This document shows, in pieces, positions 1 through 6,953 of a DNA stretch of 17,512 nucleotides. The notes below the pieces were generated by a model. The model saw only the letters and a list, made by a program, of their open reading frames with translations. It was not told where the DNA came from and made no database searches. A program made the translations under genes and the position numbers. Source of the DNA: CAZAYP01 sp964489425 [NCBI: uncultured Verrucomicrobiota bacterium] (GTDB lineage Bacteria > Verrucomicrobiota > Kiritimatiellia > RZYC01); contig CAZAYP010000095.1 in assembly GCA_964489425.1 (NCBI GenBank), positions 1 to 17,512 on the forward strand, given 5' to 3'. Each line of letters begins with the position of its first letter. Positions within the stretch are counted from its first letter, which is position 1.

Positions 1-396
1 GTTGTCGCACCCAGTCTCCGCAATATCACGAACCTTATGAAATATCCGGGCTAGGATGCTGGTGCCCCGGCGCGCCAGCCTGAATGACGGGGAACCTTCC
101 ACGGGAGATCCGGTTGCGGAAAATCCGCCCGTCCGGTGCGGCGGGGTTCGGCGGGAGGGGAAACGTTCGGTCCTGTTTCCCTGCCTCGATCAAGGCAGAT
201 TCTGGTAGGCTTCGCTCCGTCGAATCCATCTGGGTTTGATCTGCATCAGGATCCTCGGGATCGGCTTCCACTCGTGAAGGGGATCCTGGCGCATGAATCC
301 CGGCCAAACAATCACTGCAGGGCTGACCCGCGCCCAGGATCCAGTCCGGCCGCGCATAAAGATTGAAGACCGCCGGCAATGCGCTAGTATGCCGGC
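1..396. other. Non-coding upstream region with an inverted repeat
   Basis: No convincing gene is seen in this stretch. Open frames exist on both strands (for example 136-366 plus and 35-379 minus), but they have no ribosome binding site, no recognisable domain, and they overlap one another. The clearest structure is an inverted repeat, CAGGATCC at 247-254 and GGATCCTG at 281-288, enclosing a smaller CTTC (265-268) / GAAG (276-279) pair. A further copy of the CAGGATCC octamer lies near 335-342. The last 35 bases hold the promoter of the methyltransferase gene. The stretch could be a decayed gene or a dispersed element; the sequence alone does not decide. Confidence 0.5.
363..390 (+). promoter_or_regulatory. 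Sigma-70-like promoter of the rRNA methyltransferase gene
   Basis: TTGAAG at 363-368 and TAGTAT at 385-390 are separated by 16 bases. The -10 hexamer ends only six bases (GCCGGC) before the ATG at 397. Transcription would therefore start at or next to the A of the start codon, giving a leaderless mRNA. No Shine-Dalgarno sequence precedes the gene, which fits. Confidence 0.5.
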
Positions 397-1155
397 ATGG
401 GTGAACGGAGCCGCGAGTATATTTACGGGCTGAACCCGGCGTTCGAGGTCCTGCGCGCGGGCCGGCGCAAGGTGCTGCAGGCGTTCCTCAGCGAGTCCTC
501 GCGCAACAACCCGCGCCTGGCCAGGCTGGAGGACCAGTTGCGCGACCGCGCCGTGCCGGTGCAGTGGGTGGACAAAAACCGCGTGCTGCAGCTCTCCGAG
601 AGCCGCGAAAACCAGGGCGTGGTCCTGCGCACCACGCCGTACCCGTACACCCCCCTTGACGCCATGCTGGGCCGCGACCGGCTGCTGCTGCTGGACAATG
701 TGGAGGACCCGCACAACGCCGGCGCGATTCTGCGCAGCGCCGAGATCTTCGGGTTCCGCAACGTGCTGCTGCCGATGCGCGGCTCGCCCGAGGTGTACCC
801 CTCGCTGGTCAAGGTGTCGGCCGGCGCCACGGAGTTCATGGACATTGCCCGCGAGTCGTCAGCCAACCAATATTTCAAGGCTGCCCAGGCCGCCGGGTAC
901 GAGACCGTGGCCCTGGACATGGGCGGCGCCTGCTCCCTGCGCGAGTTGCGCGGCCGCCGGTTTGCGAAGCTGCTGCTGGTCATCGGCGGCGAGGCGGCCG
1001 CCGTCGGCCAGTACATCCTCAACAGCGCGGACCTCGTGGTGCGCATCGACCAGCGCGGCCGCGTGAACTCGCTGAACGCGTCGGTGGCCGCCGGGATCGC
1101 CATGTACGAGCTCGCCGGCGCCACGGACGCGCCGGCGCCGCCGGCGGGAGGTTGA
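397..1155 (+). CDS. rlmB: 23S rRNA 2'-O-methyltransferase, TrmH/SpoU family (RlmB-like)
   Basis: This is a 252-residue cytoplasmic SPOUT methyltransferase that would transfer a methyl group from SAM to a ribose 2'-OH, in RlmB the 23S rRNA residue G2251. Residues about 7-80 match the SpoU substrate-binding domain (YIYGLNPAFEVLRAG, then ENQGVVL). The three SPOUT motifs follow: LLDNVEDPHNAGAILRSA (about 98-115), the LLVIGGEA region (about 193-200), and GRVNSLNASVAAGIAMYE (221-238). Length is normal for RlmB. Motif 2 has GGEAAAVG where the usual form is GSEGKGL, so assignment to RlmB rather than another TrmH-type enzyme is likely but not certain. No ribosome binding site is seen; a -10 hexamer sits six bases upstream of the ATG. 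The transporter gene follows after one base. Confidence 0.88.
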   Translation: MGERSREYIYGLNPAFEVLRAGRRKVLQAFLSESSRNNPRLARLEDQLRDRAVPVQWVDKNRVLQLSESRENQGVVLRTTPYPYTPLDAMLGRDRLLLLDNVEDPHNAGAILRSAEIFGFRNVLLPMRGSPEVYPSLVKVSAGATEFMDIARESSANQYFKAAQAAGYETVALDMGGACSLRELRGRRFAKLLLVIGGEAAAVGQYILNSADLVVRIDQRGRVNSLNASVAAGIAMYELAGATDAPAPPAGG

Positions 1156-1156
1156 G

Positions 1157-2446
1157 ATGGAGTGGTATAACCTTGTCAGCCTGTCCGGGCTGGCCACGCT
1201 GCCGCTGGCGGCCTGGCTGCTGTCCGGCCTGAAACGGCCGTTCCCCTGGCGCACGGTCGTCGCCGGCACCATCCTGCAACTGGCATTCGGCCTGTTCCTG
1301 TTCGTCAGCCCCGTGGGCAGCCAGGCGTTCCTGTTCCTGAGCAAGGTGGTCACCAAGGTGATCTCCGCGTCGTTCGCCGGCGCGCAGTTCTGTTTTGGTG
1401 TGTTGTCCGTGCCCATGGGCCAGCCGGGGTCGCTCGGGTTCAACCTGGTGTTCCAGGGGTTCCCGGCGATCATCTTCTTCACCATGCTGATGGAGATCCT
1501 CTACCACATCCGGCTCATGCCGTTCATCATCCGCCAGTTTTCGTGGCTGTTCACGAAGCTGATGCGCGTGAGCGGCGTGGAGGGGCTGTGCGCGTCCAGC
1601 AACATCTTCGTGGGCATCGAGGCCCTGGCCACGATCCGGCCGTACCTGGAACGCATGACCCCCTCGGAAGCCTGCACGATCATGACCGCCGGCCTGGCCA
1701 CCATCGCCTCGAGCGTGCTGGGCCTCTACGCGCTGATGCTCCAGGCCCAGTTCCCCAACATCGCCGCGCACCTGATCTCGGCGTCGCTCCTGTCCGCGCC
1801 GGCGGCGCTGGTGATGACCAAGATCATGCTGCCCGAAACCGGCCGGCCCGAGACCCTCGGCCTGCACGTGAAGCCGCACTACGAGCGGCACAACAACATC
1901 GTGGCCGCGATCATCGCCGGCGCCAACGCCGGCGGCCGGCTGGTGCTGGGCGTGATCGTGCTGCTGATCGCGGTGATCAGCCTGGTGGCGCTGGTCAACA
2001 TGGGTCTGGACTGGATTGGCCGCGCGGCGTTCGGCACCGCCAACCTGCGCCTGGAAAACCTGCTGGCCTACCTGTTTTATCCGTTCGCGCTGCTGATCGG
2101 CGTGCCGCCCGCCGATGCCATGGCCGTGGGCAAGCTCCTGGGCGAGCGCATCATCATGACCGAGATCCCGGCGTACCAGCACCTCGGCGGCTACCTGGCC
2201 GACGGCGTGCTGCACCACGGCCGCAGCGCGGTGCTGGCCGCCTACGCCTTGTGCGGGTTCGCCCACGTGGCCAGCGTGGCCATCCTGGTCGGCGGCGTGG
2301 TGGCCCTGGCGCCCAACCAGACGCGCACCATGTCGGAAGTGGCCTGGCGCGCGCTCGTGGCCGCCACCCTGGCCTGCCTCATGACCGCGGCCGTGGCCGG
2401 CGCCTTCTACGGCAAGGGCATCATGCTGCTGACGTCCGCGCCGTAA
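1157..2446 (+). CDS. Nucleoside transporter, CNT/NupC family (variant)
   Basis: This 429-residue inner-membrane protein has about nine to eleven hydrophobic segments and CNT family features. These include the re-entrant loop region NIFVGIEALATIRPYL (149-164), TIMTAGLATIASSVLGLY (174-191), and GVPPADAMAVGKLLGE followed by TEIPAY (315-340). CNT proteins couple nucleoside uptake to H+ or Na+. Two substrate-site motifs differ from the textbook forms: the usual GQTE is reduced to GIE (one residue shorter), and NEFVAY is TEIPAY. Substrate or coupling ion may therefore differ from NupC. The start is set by GGGAGG at 1146-1151, five bases before the ATG and inside the end of the methyltransferase gene, so the two genes are probably translationally coupled. 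The gene is convergent with the dehydrogenase-aminotransferase fusion. Confidence 0.85.
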   Translation: MEWYNLVSLSGLATLPLAAWLLSGLKRPFPWRTVVAGTILQLAFGLFLFVSPVGSQAFLFLSKVVTKVISASFAGAQFCFGVLSVPMGQPGSLGFNLVFQGFPAIIFFTMLMEILYHIRLMPFIIRQFSWLFTKLMRVSGVEGLCASSNIFVGIEALATIRPYLERMTPSEACTIMTAGLATIASSVLGLYALMLQAQFPNIAAHLISASLLSAPAALVMTKIMLPETGRPETLGLHVKPHYERHNNIVAAIIAGANAGGRLVLGVIVLLIAVISLVALVNMGLDWIGRAAFGTANLRLENLLAYLFYPFALLIGVPPADAMAVGKLLGERIIMTEIPAYQHLGGYLADGVLHHGRSAVLAAYALCGFAHVASVAILVGGVVALAPNQTRTMSEVAWRALVAATLACLMTAAVAGAFYGKGIMLLTSAP

Positions 2447-2462
2447 CCGCACGCGATCCGCG

Positions 2463-2543
2463 TTTTCCAATGTTTGGAAAAAGGGGCCTGGATTTTTCCA
2501 ATGTTTGGAAAACTGCACCGCAAAGTTTCCAATGTTTGGAAAA
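2463..2543. repeat. Three-unit palindrome array, 31-bp period
   Basis: Units at 2463-2481 and 2494-2512 are identical: TTTTCCAATGTTTGGAAAA, which is two 8-base arms around TGT. A third unit at 2525-2543 differs only in its first base (G for T). Starts are 2463, 2494 and 2525, an exact 31-base period, and the 12-base spacers are unrelated in sequence. The array fills the gap between two convergent stop codons. The regular three-helical-turn spacing suggests protein binding on one face of the DNA. A role as a shared terminator is also possible because each arm is flanked by T and A runs. No other copy was seen in the window. Confidence 0.9.
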
Positions 2544-2585
2544 CCGTGACCGAGGCCCGGCCGGCGCCGCGGAAGCCGGCCACGG

Positions 2586-4424
2586 TCAGCGGGCGGCCGT
2601 GGCCGGCCGGGCGCGGTGATCCGCCGGGTAGTTCGTTTCGAGGAAGTCCAGGACCCGGTCGTTGAGCGCGGGCTGGCGGATGGCGGCGATGAACATGCTG
2701 TTGTTGCTCACCCGCGGGATGGCGATGCCGGCCCGCAGCGCCGCGTCGAAAATCGAGGATACCTGCGGCCAGTACACGGCAATAAAGCTGGTTTCCCCCA
2801 GCCAGTAGGGGATGCCCGCCGCGTCCAGGCGCTGCCGGATCCGGGCCCGCTCGCTGATGAACAGGTCGCGGATGGCGGCGGCGTGGGCCGGGTCGTCCAG
2901 GGCGGCCAGGGCCGCCACCTGCGAGGCCGTGGGCACGTAGAACGGGCCCACGCTGCCGGCGAGCGCGGCCGTGGTGTCCGGGTGCGCCGCGACATACCCG
3001 ACCCGCCACCCGGACAGGGCGTGGCTCTTGGAAAGGGTCCGCACGCTCAGGAGCCGGCGGTCCTGCAGCCAGTCGGCGGTGGTGGTGTCCGCGCCCTGCG
3101 AGTCGACGACGAAATCCTGGTACGCATGGTCCACCACCACCCAGACATGCCGCGGGAGCCGGCTGAGAAACCACTTGAAGTGGTCCGCCTTGATCACGTC
3201 GCCCATGGGATTGCTGGGCGAGTCCAGGTAGATCAGCCGCGTCTGCGGCGTGACCCGCGCCATGATCTGGAAAATGTCGTGGTGCGCGGCTTCGTTCAGG
3301 TATTCCACCAGCTTGATGCCGCGCAGCAGCACCAGCTGCCGCCACAGCCGGAAACAGAACTCGCCGGCAATCACCTCGCTGGCCGGGTCCACGAGGTGGT
3401 CGAGGATCCAGGCCAGGATCGCGGACGACCCCGGGCCCACCAGGAGGTGTTCCGGCGTCAGCCCGTGGCGCGCGGCCAGCTTGACCCGCAGGTCGAGGGT
3501 GCGCGCGTCCGGGTACTCTTCCGTGTGCGGGCCGGCCATCCAGCGGGCCACGGCCTCGGCCACCCGGGGGCTGGGTGGCAGCGGCGCCTCGCCCAGGTCG
3601 GCCTTGACCATGGGCTCGCTGATGCCCTGTTCGCGCCACTCGCGGCGCGACGGCGGCAGCAGCGGCTCGGCCAACGCGCGGTACCGGCGCAGCGGCGGCA
3701 GATCGGGCTGGCCCTGGAGATAATGCTCGTGGATGAACAGCGCCCGGCCGCTGTACCGCTCCGCGGCGGGGGACAACAGGTATAAAAAAGGCGCCAGCAC
3801 ATCGTCCGGTTTCGGGAATGTCGCAAACGCCTCGGCCGGGAAATGCGGCCGGCTGAGTTCCGTCTGCACCGAGGGCAACGCCACGGTGTTGACCGTGATC
3901 CCCTGCTGCCACAGGTCCAGGGCCGCGGCTTGCGCCACGCCCTCCAGCGCAAACTTGGCGGCACAGTAGGCGGTCATGCCCGCGAACCCGCTGTGGCCGG
4001 CCCCCGACGACGCGAGGACGATCCGGCCGCCGGACCGCATGCGCCGCGCGGCCTCGCGGATCAGGTGCAGGGCCGCGGCCGGCCCGGCGGCGAACGCGGC
4101 GTGGATTTCTTCGGCCGGCAGCTCGGCCGCGCTTTTCCCGCTCACCGCGGCTGCGGCATTGTGGATCACCGCGTCCAGGCGCGTCCAATGCGCATCGATC
4201 CAGGAAAACACGTGGCCGATGTCTTCGGCTCGGGACAAGTCCGCCGCCACCCACGCCACGCGGCCCGCGGTTTCAGGCGTCGCCGCCAGGTCCCGGAGGC
4301 GGGCCTCGTTGCGGCCAATGGCCAGTACCTGCGCGCCGGCCGCGGCCAGGCGGCGCGCCAGCGCGCCGCCGATCCCGCCGGAGGCGCCGGTCACGAGGAT
4401 ATGCTGGTCTTTCAGCCAATCCAT
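2586..4424 (-). CDS. Fused short-chain dehydrogenase / PLP class I-II aminotransferase
   Basis: This is a 612-residue two-domain enzyme. Residues 1-240 form an SDR Rossmann domain: TGASGGIG nucleotide loop (12-19), HNAAA (88-92, the NAG-type motif), Ser139/140, and catalytic YCAAK with Tyr153 and Lys157. Residues about 255-600 form a fold-type I aminotransferase related to HisC/CobD: SPSNPMG (402-408), Asp432 with Tyr435 (VDHAY), Schiff-base Lys466 in TLSKSHALSGWRVGY, and Arg474. Both halves keep their catalytic residues, so both are probably active. A plausible inference is oxidation of an alcohol to a carbonyl and then amination, but the substrate is unknown. The ATG at 4424 is chosen because the SDR fold starts directly after it; an upstream in-frame ATG at 4451 adds nine residues. 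No Shine-Dalgarno site is seen, and TATCAT lies six bases upstream. Confidence 0.85.
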   Translation of the reverse strand: MDWLKDQHILVTGASGGIGGALARRLAAAGAQVLAIGRNEARLRDLAATPETAGRVAWVAADLSRAEDIGHVFSWIDAHWTRLDAVIHNAAAAVSGKSAAELPAEEIHAAFAAGPAAALHLIREAARRMRSGGRIVLASSGAGHSGFAGMTAYCAAKFALEGVAQAAALDLWQQGITVNTVALPSVQTELSRPHFPAEAFATFPKPDDVLAPFLYLLSPAAERYSGRALFIHEHYLQGQPDLPPLRRYRALAEPLLPPSRREWREQGISEPMVKADLGEAPLPPSPRVAEAVARWMAGPHTEEYPDARTLDLRVKLAARHGLTPEHLLVGPGSSAILAWILDHLVDPASEVIAGEFCFRLWRQLVLLRGIKLVEYLNEAAHHDIFQIMARVTPQTRLIYLDSPSNPMGDVIKADHFKWFLSRLPRHVWVVVDHAYQDFVVDSQGADTTTADWLQDRRLLSVRTLSKSHALSGWRVGYVAAHPDTTAALAGSVGPFYVPTASQVAALAALDDPAHAAAIRDLFISERARIRQRLDAAGIPYWLGETSFIAVYWPQVSSIFDAALRAGIAIPRVSNNSMFIAAIRQPALNDRVLDFLETNYPADHRARPATAAR

Positions 4425-4430
4425 GGCCAC

Positions 4431-4436
4431 ATGATA
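4431..4436 (-). promoter_or_regulatory. Candidate -10 element of the dehydrogenase-aminotransferase gene
   Basis: Reading the minus strand, TATCAT is followed by six bases (GTGGCC) and then the ATG at 4424. A transcript from it would be leaderless. No good -35 match is present at the usual distance, so the promoter is only suggested. Confidence 0.35.
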
Positions 4437-4536
4437 CCCAAGGTCATGCAAAATACATGCTCCAAATGAGCGTTAGCAGGCGGCGTGCCGTGCCCGCGGA
4501 TATCGATGGCACGGCGGGTGCTTGGCAGGTCCCGGA

Positions 4537-5670
4537 ATGTCCGCCAGCCAACCCATAACGCCCGGGGTGATCCGGCAGGCGACCGGCCCGGCGCCGGCCT
4601 TGTCGATCATCATGGCCGTGTACAACGCCGGCGCTTACGTGGAGCAGGCGCTCGCGTCCGTGCTGGGCCAGCCCGGACCGGCCCTCGAAGTGGTGGCCAT
4701 CGATGACGCCTCCACGGACGACAGCCTCGCGCGCCTACGCCGCGTGGCCGACCCGCGCCTGACCCTGCTGGCGTTGCCGGCCAACACCGGCCCCGGCCGT
4801 TCGCGCAACGCGGCCGTGCCGTTGGCGCGTGCCGCCTGGCTTTGCCCGTTTGATGCGGACGACGTCATGTTGCCCGGCACGCTCGGTTCCTATTTCGCGG
4901 AAGCCACGGCGCGCCCCGGCGCGGATTGGGCCTGTTGCGGCATGCAACTGTGCGACGCGCAGCTCCAGCCGCAGGGCGTCATGGTGCGCCACGGCTTCGA
5001 CCTGGTGGAGATGCTGGAGCGCGACATTGTCTGCCACCCCATGGCGTTGTTCCGCCGGGAGCTGTTCAGCGCGGCCGGCGGCTACGACGAGGAGTTGCCG
5101 CGCGGCGTGGACTATTCCCTGTTCCTGCGCATGCTGCCCTGGGCCGAACCGTGGTATTACCCCAAGGCCACGTGGCTGTACCGCCGCCACGGCGATAACG
5201 TCACGTCCCGCAAGCCGGACACGGACGCGGCGTTGCACCAGCGGTTTCGGGCGCGCGTGCTGGATGGCCCGCCGCTGGGCGATCCCGCCCGCTGGCAGCG
5301 CCTGCAGGCGGCGGTCCGGTTCCTGGCCGCCGTGCAAGCGGGAGACTGGCCAAGGGCGCTGGAGTTGGGCGAGAGCCTGCACGGTGGCGGTTTGGAAAGC
5401 TTCGAGTTGGACAAGTGGTGTGCCGTGGCCAGCGAGCGCCTTGGCCGGCCGGCCGACGCCCTGGCTGGTTATGGCCCGTGGCTCGACCGGCTCGGTGCCG
5501 GCGTGCCGCTCATGCCCCACCAGGCATTTTGCGCGTTGACCGAAGGCCTGCGGCTGGCCCTGGTGATGGGCGACGCGCCGCGCGCCCGCCAGGTCCGGGA
5601 CCTGGCGCCGGCGTGGCTGGCGCGCTGGCCGTACCCGCCGCTGGCCCGCCTGCTGGCGGCCGGCCGCTAG
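4537..5670 (+). CDS. Family 2 glycosyltransferase with C-terminal helical extension
   Basis: This 377-residue protein has a GT-A fold. It shows LSIIMAVYNAGAYVEQALAS (22-41), the nucleotide-binding AIDDAST (54-60), and the metal-binding DXD motif in PFDADD (104-109). It also has the YDEELPRGVDYSLFLRM stretch typical of acceptor-site residues in GT2 enzymes. It would transfer a sugar from a nucleotide sugar, most likely in the cytoplasm for surface polysaccharide or glycolipid synthesis; donor and acceptor cannot be read. Residues about 245-377 are Ala/Leu/Arg-rich helices resembling TPR-like repeats and lack catalytic motifs. The ATG at 4537 is preferred to an in-frame TTG at 4522; neither has a good ribosome binding site. 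The gene stands alone, divergent from the fusion enzyme, with no polysaccharide cluster nearby. Confidence 0.85.
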   Translation: MSASQPITPGVIRQATGPAPALSIIMAVYNAGAYVEQALASVLGQPGPALEVVAIDDASTDDSLARLRRVADPRLTLLALPANTGPGRSRNAAVPLARAAWLCPFDADDVMLPGTLGSYFAEATARPGADWACCGMQLCDAQLQPQGVMVRHGFDLVEMLERDIVCHPMALFRRELFSAAGGYDEELPRGVDYSLFLRMLPWAEPWYYPKATWLYRRHGDNVTSRKPDTDAALHQRFRARVLDGPPLGDPARWQRLQAAVRFLAAVQAGDWPRALELGESLHGGGLESFELDKWCAVASERLGRPADALAGYGPWLDRLGAGVPLMPHQAFCALTEGLRLALVMGDAPRARQVRDLAPAWLARWPYPPLARLLAAGR

Positions 5671-5699
5671 GCGGTTGGTCGAATGCCCATCAGGCGATT

Positions 5700-5731
5700 G
5701 GCGTTCCCGGGAACGCCGAGCGTCTGCTCGG
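5700..5731. other. Perfect 18-bp palindrome and overlapping hairpin downstream of the glycosyltransferase gene
   Basis: GGCGTTCCCGGGAACGCC (5700-5717) is a perfect palindrome. It overlaps a second stem, CCGAGC / GCTCGG (5716-5721 and 5726-5731) with loop GTCT. No T run follows, so this is not a classical intrinsic terminator. It lies 30 bases after the glycosyltransferase stop and at the edge of the lower-GC island, so it may mark a junction or a protein-binding site. Confidence 0.6.
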
Positions 5732-5774
5732 CAACTGCCCGGCCCAATATTGTGTTGGCCGTAGCGGACAGCGC

Positions 5775-5803
5775 TTGACCCACTATTAGAATCTGGCTAT
5801 ATT
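5775..5803 (+). promoter_or_regulatory. Strong sigma-70-like promoter of the RelE-Phd operon, with candidate operator
   Basis: TTGACC (5775-5780) and TATATT (5798-5803) are separated by exactly 17 bases. The start codon at 5813 is nine bases after the -10, so the 5' leader would be only a few bases or absent. An inverted repeat, AGAAT (5788-5792) and ATTCT (5801-5805), covers the -10. It is a reasonable candidate for an operator bound by the antitoxin or toxin-antitoxin complex, which usually autorepresses such operons. Confidence 0.65.
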
Positions 5804-5812
5804 CTTCCCAGA

Positions 5813-6112
5813 ATGAAATACACCATTGTGCTTGCCCAGACGGCGGAGGAGCAGGTGGCGGTTCTCGGCGCGAGATGGCAATCCGGGTTGTTCCGGGCGA
5901 TGCGCGAGCACTTGGAACACAAACCCAAGAAAGAGAGCAAGATCCGAATCAAGAGACTGCGGGGATTGCGGCAGCCTCAATATCGGCTTCGAGTAGACCA
6001 GGTGCGGGTCTACTACGACGTGGATGACGCGGCTGGACGGGTGGAAGTACTTGGGGTCAAGCTAAAGGACGCATCGGCTGACTGGCTGAATCAACACGGA
6101 GTGCGAGAATGA
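5813..6112 (+). CDS. RelE/ParE-superfamily toxin
   Basis: This is a 99-residue basic protein of normal RelE/ParE length. The C-terminal half has the family pattern of a basic strand followed by RGLRQPQYRLRVDQVRVYYDVD and a hydrophobic strand (VEVLGVKLK), corresponding to the beta-sheet of RelE/ParE. RelE members cleave mRNA on the ribosome, while ParE members poison gyrase. Catalytic residues are not conserved enough to choose between them here. The toxin is first in the operon and its TGA overlaps the antitoxin ATG (ATGA, 6109-6112), the toxin-first order also seen in HigBA-type loci. It is read from a strong promoter with almost no leader. Base composition is less GC-rich than the housekeeping genes around the island, as expected for a mobile module. 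Confidence 0.8.
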   Translation: MKYTIVLAQTAEEQVAVLGARWQSGLFRAMREHLEHKPKKESKIRIKRLRGLRQPQYRLRVDQVRVYYDVDDAAGRVEVLGVKLKDASADWLNQHGVRE

Positions 6113-6444
6113 AAACAGTGGCAATGTCCGACGCAAAGAACGATATCTGCACAATTATCCGCGATGCAGAGTTTCAAGAGATCGTTATCACACGCCACGG
6201 GAAGCCGGCGGCGGTGATTGTCGGTTTCCACGATGAGGACGATTGGTTTGATTATCGCATGGAACATGACGAGCGATTCCTGAAAAGGATTGCACAGGCG
6301 CGAGAGGACATTCGGGCGGGGCGATTTGTTGGTCTCGAGGAACTGGAAAAGAGATCAACCCAACAGAGCCGCCAGCCTACGCGGGCCCCGTCACGCGCCT
6401 TGCGGAGCAAGGCGCGCCCCAAGTCCCGAGCGGCCGAGGCGTAA
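6109..6444 (+). CDS. Phd/YefM-family antitoxin
   Basis: This 111-residue protein begins KTVAMSDAKNDICTIIRDAE and continues with VITRHGKPAAVIVGF (about 26-40), the hallmark of the Phd/YefM fold that binds operator DNA as a dimer. The acidic helix DEDDWFDYRMEHDERFLKR would wrap the toxin. It overlaps the toxin gene by four bases, indicating translational coupling. Residues after about 83 are a Ser/Arg/Pro/Ala-rich tail that coincides with a perfect hairpin in the DNA (6394-6416). The ancestral protein may have ended near residue 83, with the tail acquired by fusion to non-coding sequence. Family assignment is firm; the pairing with the upstream toxin is inferred from overlap. Confidence 0.82.
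   Translation: MKTVAMSDAKNDICTIIRDAEFQEIVITRHGKPAAVIVGFHDEDDWFDYRMEHDERFLKRIAQAREDIRAGRFVGLEELEKRSTQQSRQPTRAPSRALRSKARPKSRAAEA
6394..6416. other. Perfect 10-bp stem hairpin inside the antitoxin 3' end
   Basis: CGCGCCTTGC (6394-6403), loop GGA, GCAAGGCGCG (6407-6416). The stem is fully paired and lies in the low-complexity tail of the antitoxin ORF, about 30 bases before its stop. No T run follows. It could be an RNA stem that slows decay or terminates transcription, or the remnant of a recombination site. Confidence 0.65.
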
Positions 6445-6471
6445 AGTTAGAGACGTTCTGAGAAATAAATT

Positions 6472-6897
6472 ATGAACTACAAACGAGTTCTGCGCGCAAT
6501 CAGTCTGATTCTGGGCGGAATCGGCGCTAGCTTCGCTGCCAATAGCTGGCTTCTTGAACTTCGTCACAACGTTACTGCATTTTCGGCGGATCTGAGCACA
6601 TATTTAATTTGGCTCTACATTTTCTCCAGCACGCTAATGATCGTCATTGCCCTCATTGCGTGCTCTTTCCAATGGGACACCTATACCTCTATTCAAGCCG
6701 AACCGCTGCGCGATTTGCCGTTGTCGGACCGTGCCGATGTCGCCATCGTATCGTCGGCGCTCAACGGCGCGGCGGACGTCCTTGTCACGGACGACAAGGA
6801 GATCCTCAACCTGCGTCGCGTCGGTTCTCTACAGATCCTGACGCCTCGTCAATTCTGGGACAAAGAGAGGGGCCAACAAGGCGGACGCGTACGGTGA
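6472..6897 (+). CDS. Chimeric ORF: two-helix membrane segment joined to a PIN-domain C-terminal fragment
   Basis: This ORF has 141 residues. Residues 1-75 contain two hydrophobic helices (about 8-24 and 42-64) and match no family I recognise. Residues 76-130 read like the C-terminal third of a PIN-type toxin nuclease: LSDRADVAIVSSALNGAADVLVTDDKEIL, then LQILTPRQFWD. That corresponds to the conserved alanine-rich helix, the (V)TxDKxxL strand-turn and the final TPxxF element of PIN_3-like proteins. The N-terminal PIN half with its first acidic residues is missing, so this part cannot be an active nuclease by itself. Codon composition shifts to higher GC near 6690, supporting a fusion of two sources. 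No Shine-Dalgarno sequence precedes the ATG. It may be a pseudogene product rather than a working protein. Confidence 0.5.
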   Translation: MNYKRVLRAISLILGGIGASFAANSWLLELRHNVTAFSADLSTYLIWLYIFSSTLMIVIALIACSFQWDTYTSIQAEPLRDLPLSDRADVAIVSSALNGAADVLVTDDKEILNLRRVGSLQILTPRQFWDKERGQQGGRVR

Positions 6898-6953
6898 CCC
6901 TGGCAAGGTCAACGCCGGGCGCCGACTACATTGGCACCGTAAAGGGAGACGCC

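Noticed and set aside
1019-2518. Minus-strand ORF of 499 codons opposite the transporter gene
   Set aside because: His/Gln/Gly-rich shadow; the plus strand shows a conserved membrane transporter with a good ribosome binding site.
2463-2543. CRISPR array
   Set aside because: Units are 19-base internal palindromes, spacers only 12 bases, only three units, and no cas genes.
4485-4706. Small plus-strand ORF at the start of the glycosyltransferase gene
   Set aside because: Most of it overlaps the glycosyltransferase frame, and it has Arg/Gly-rich shadow composition.
5684-5760. Rho-independent terminator after the glycosyltransferase gene
   Set aside because: The stems are good but no T run follows either of them.
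6356-6453. Integron attC site (ACCCAAC ... GTTAGAG around a hairpin)
   Set aside because: The right core box does not match GTTRRRY and is not complementary to the left box. No similar site bounds the other small genes and no integrase is present.
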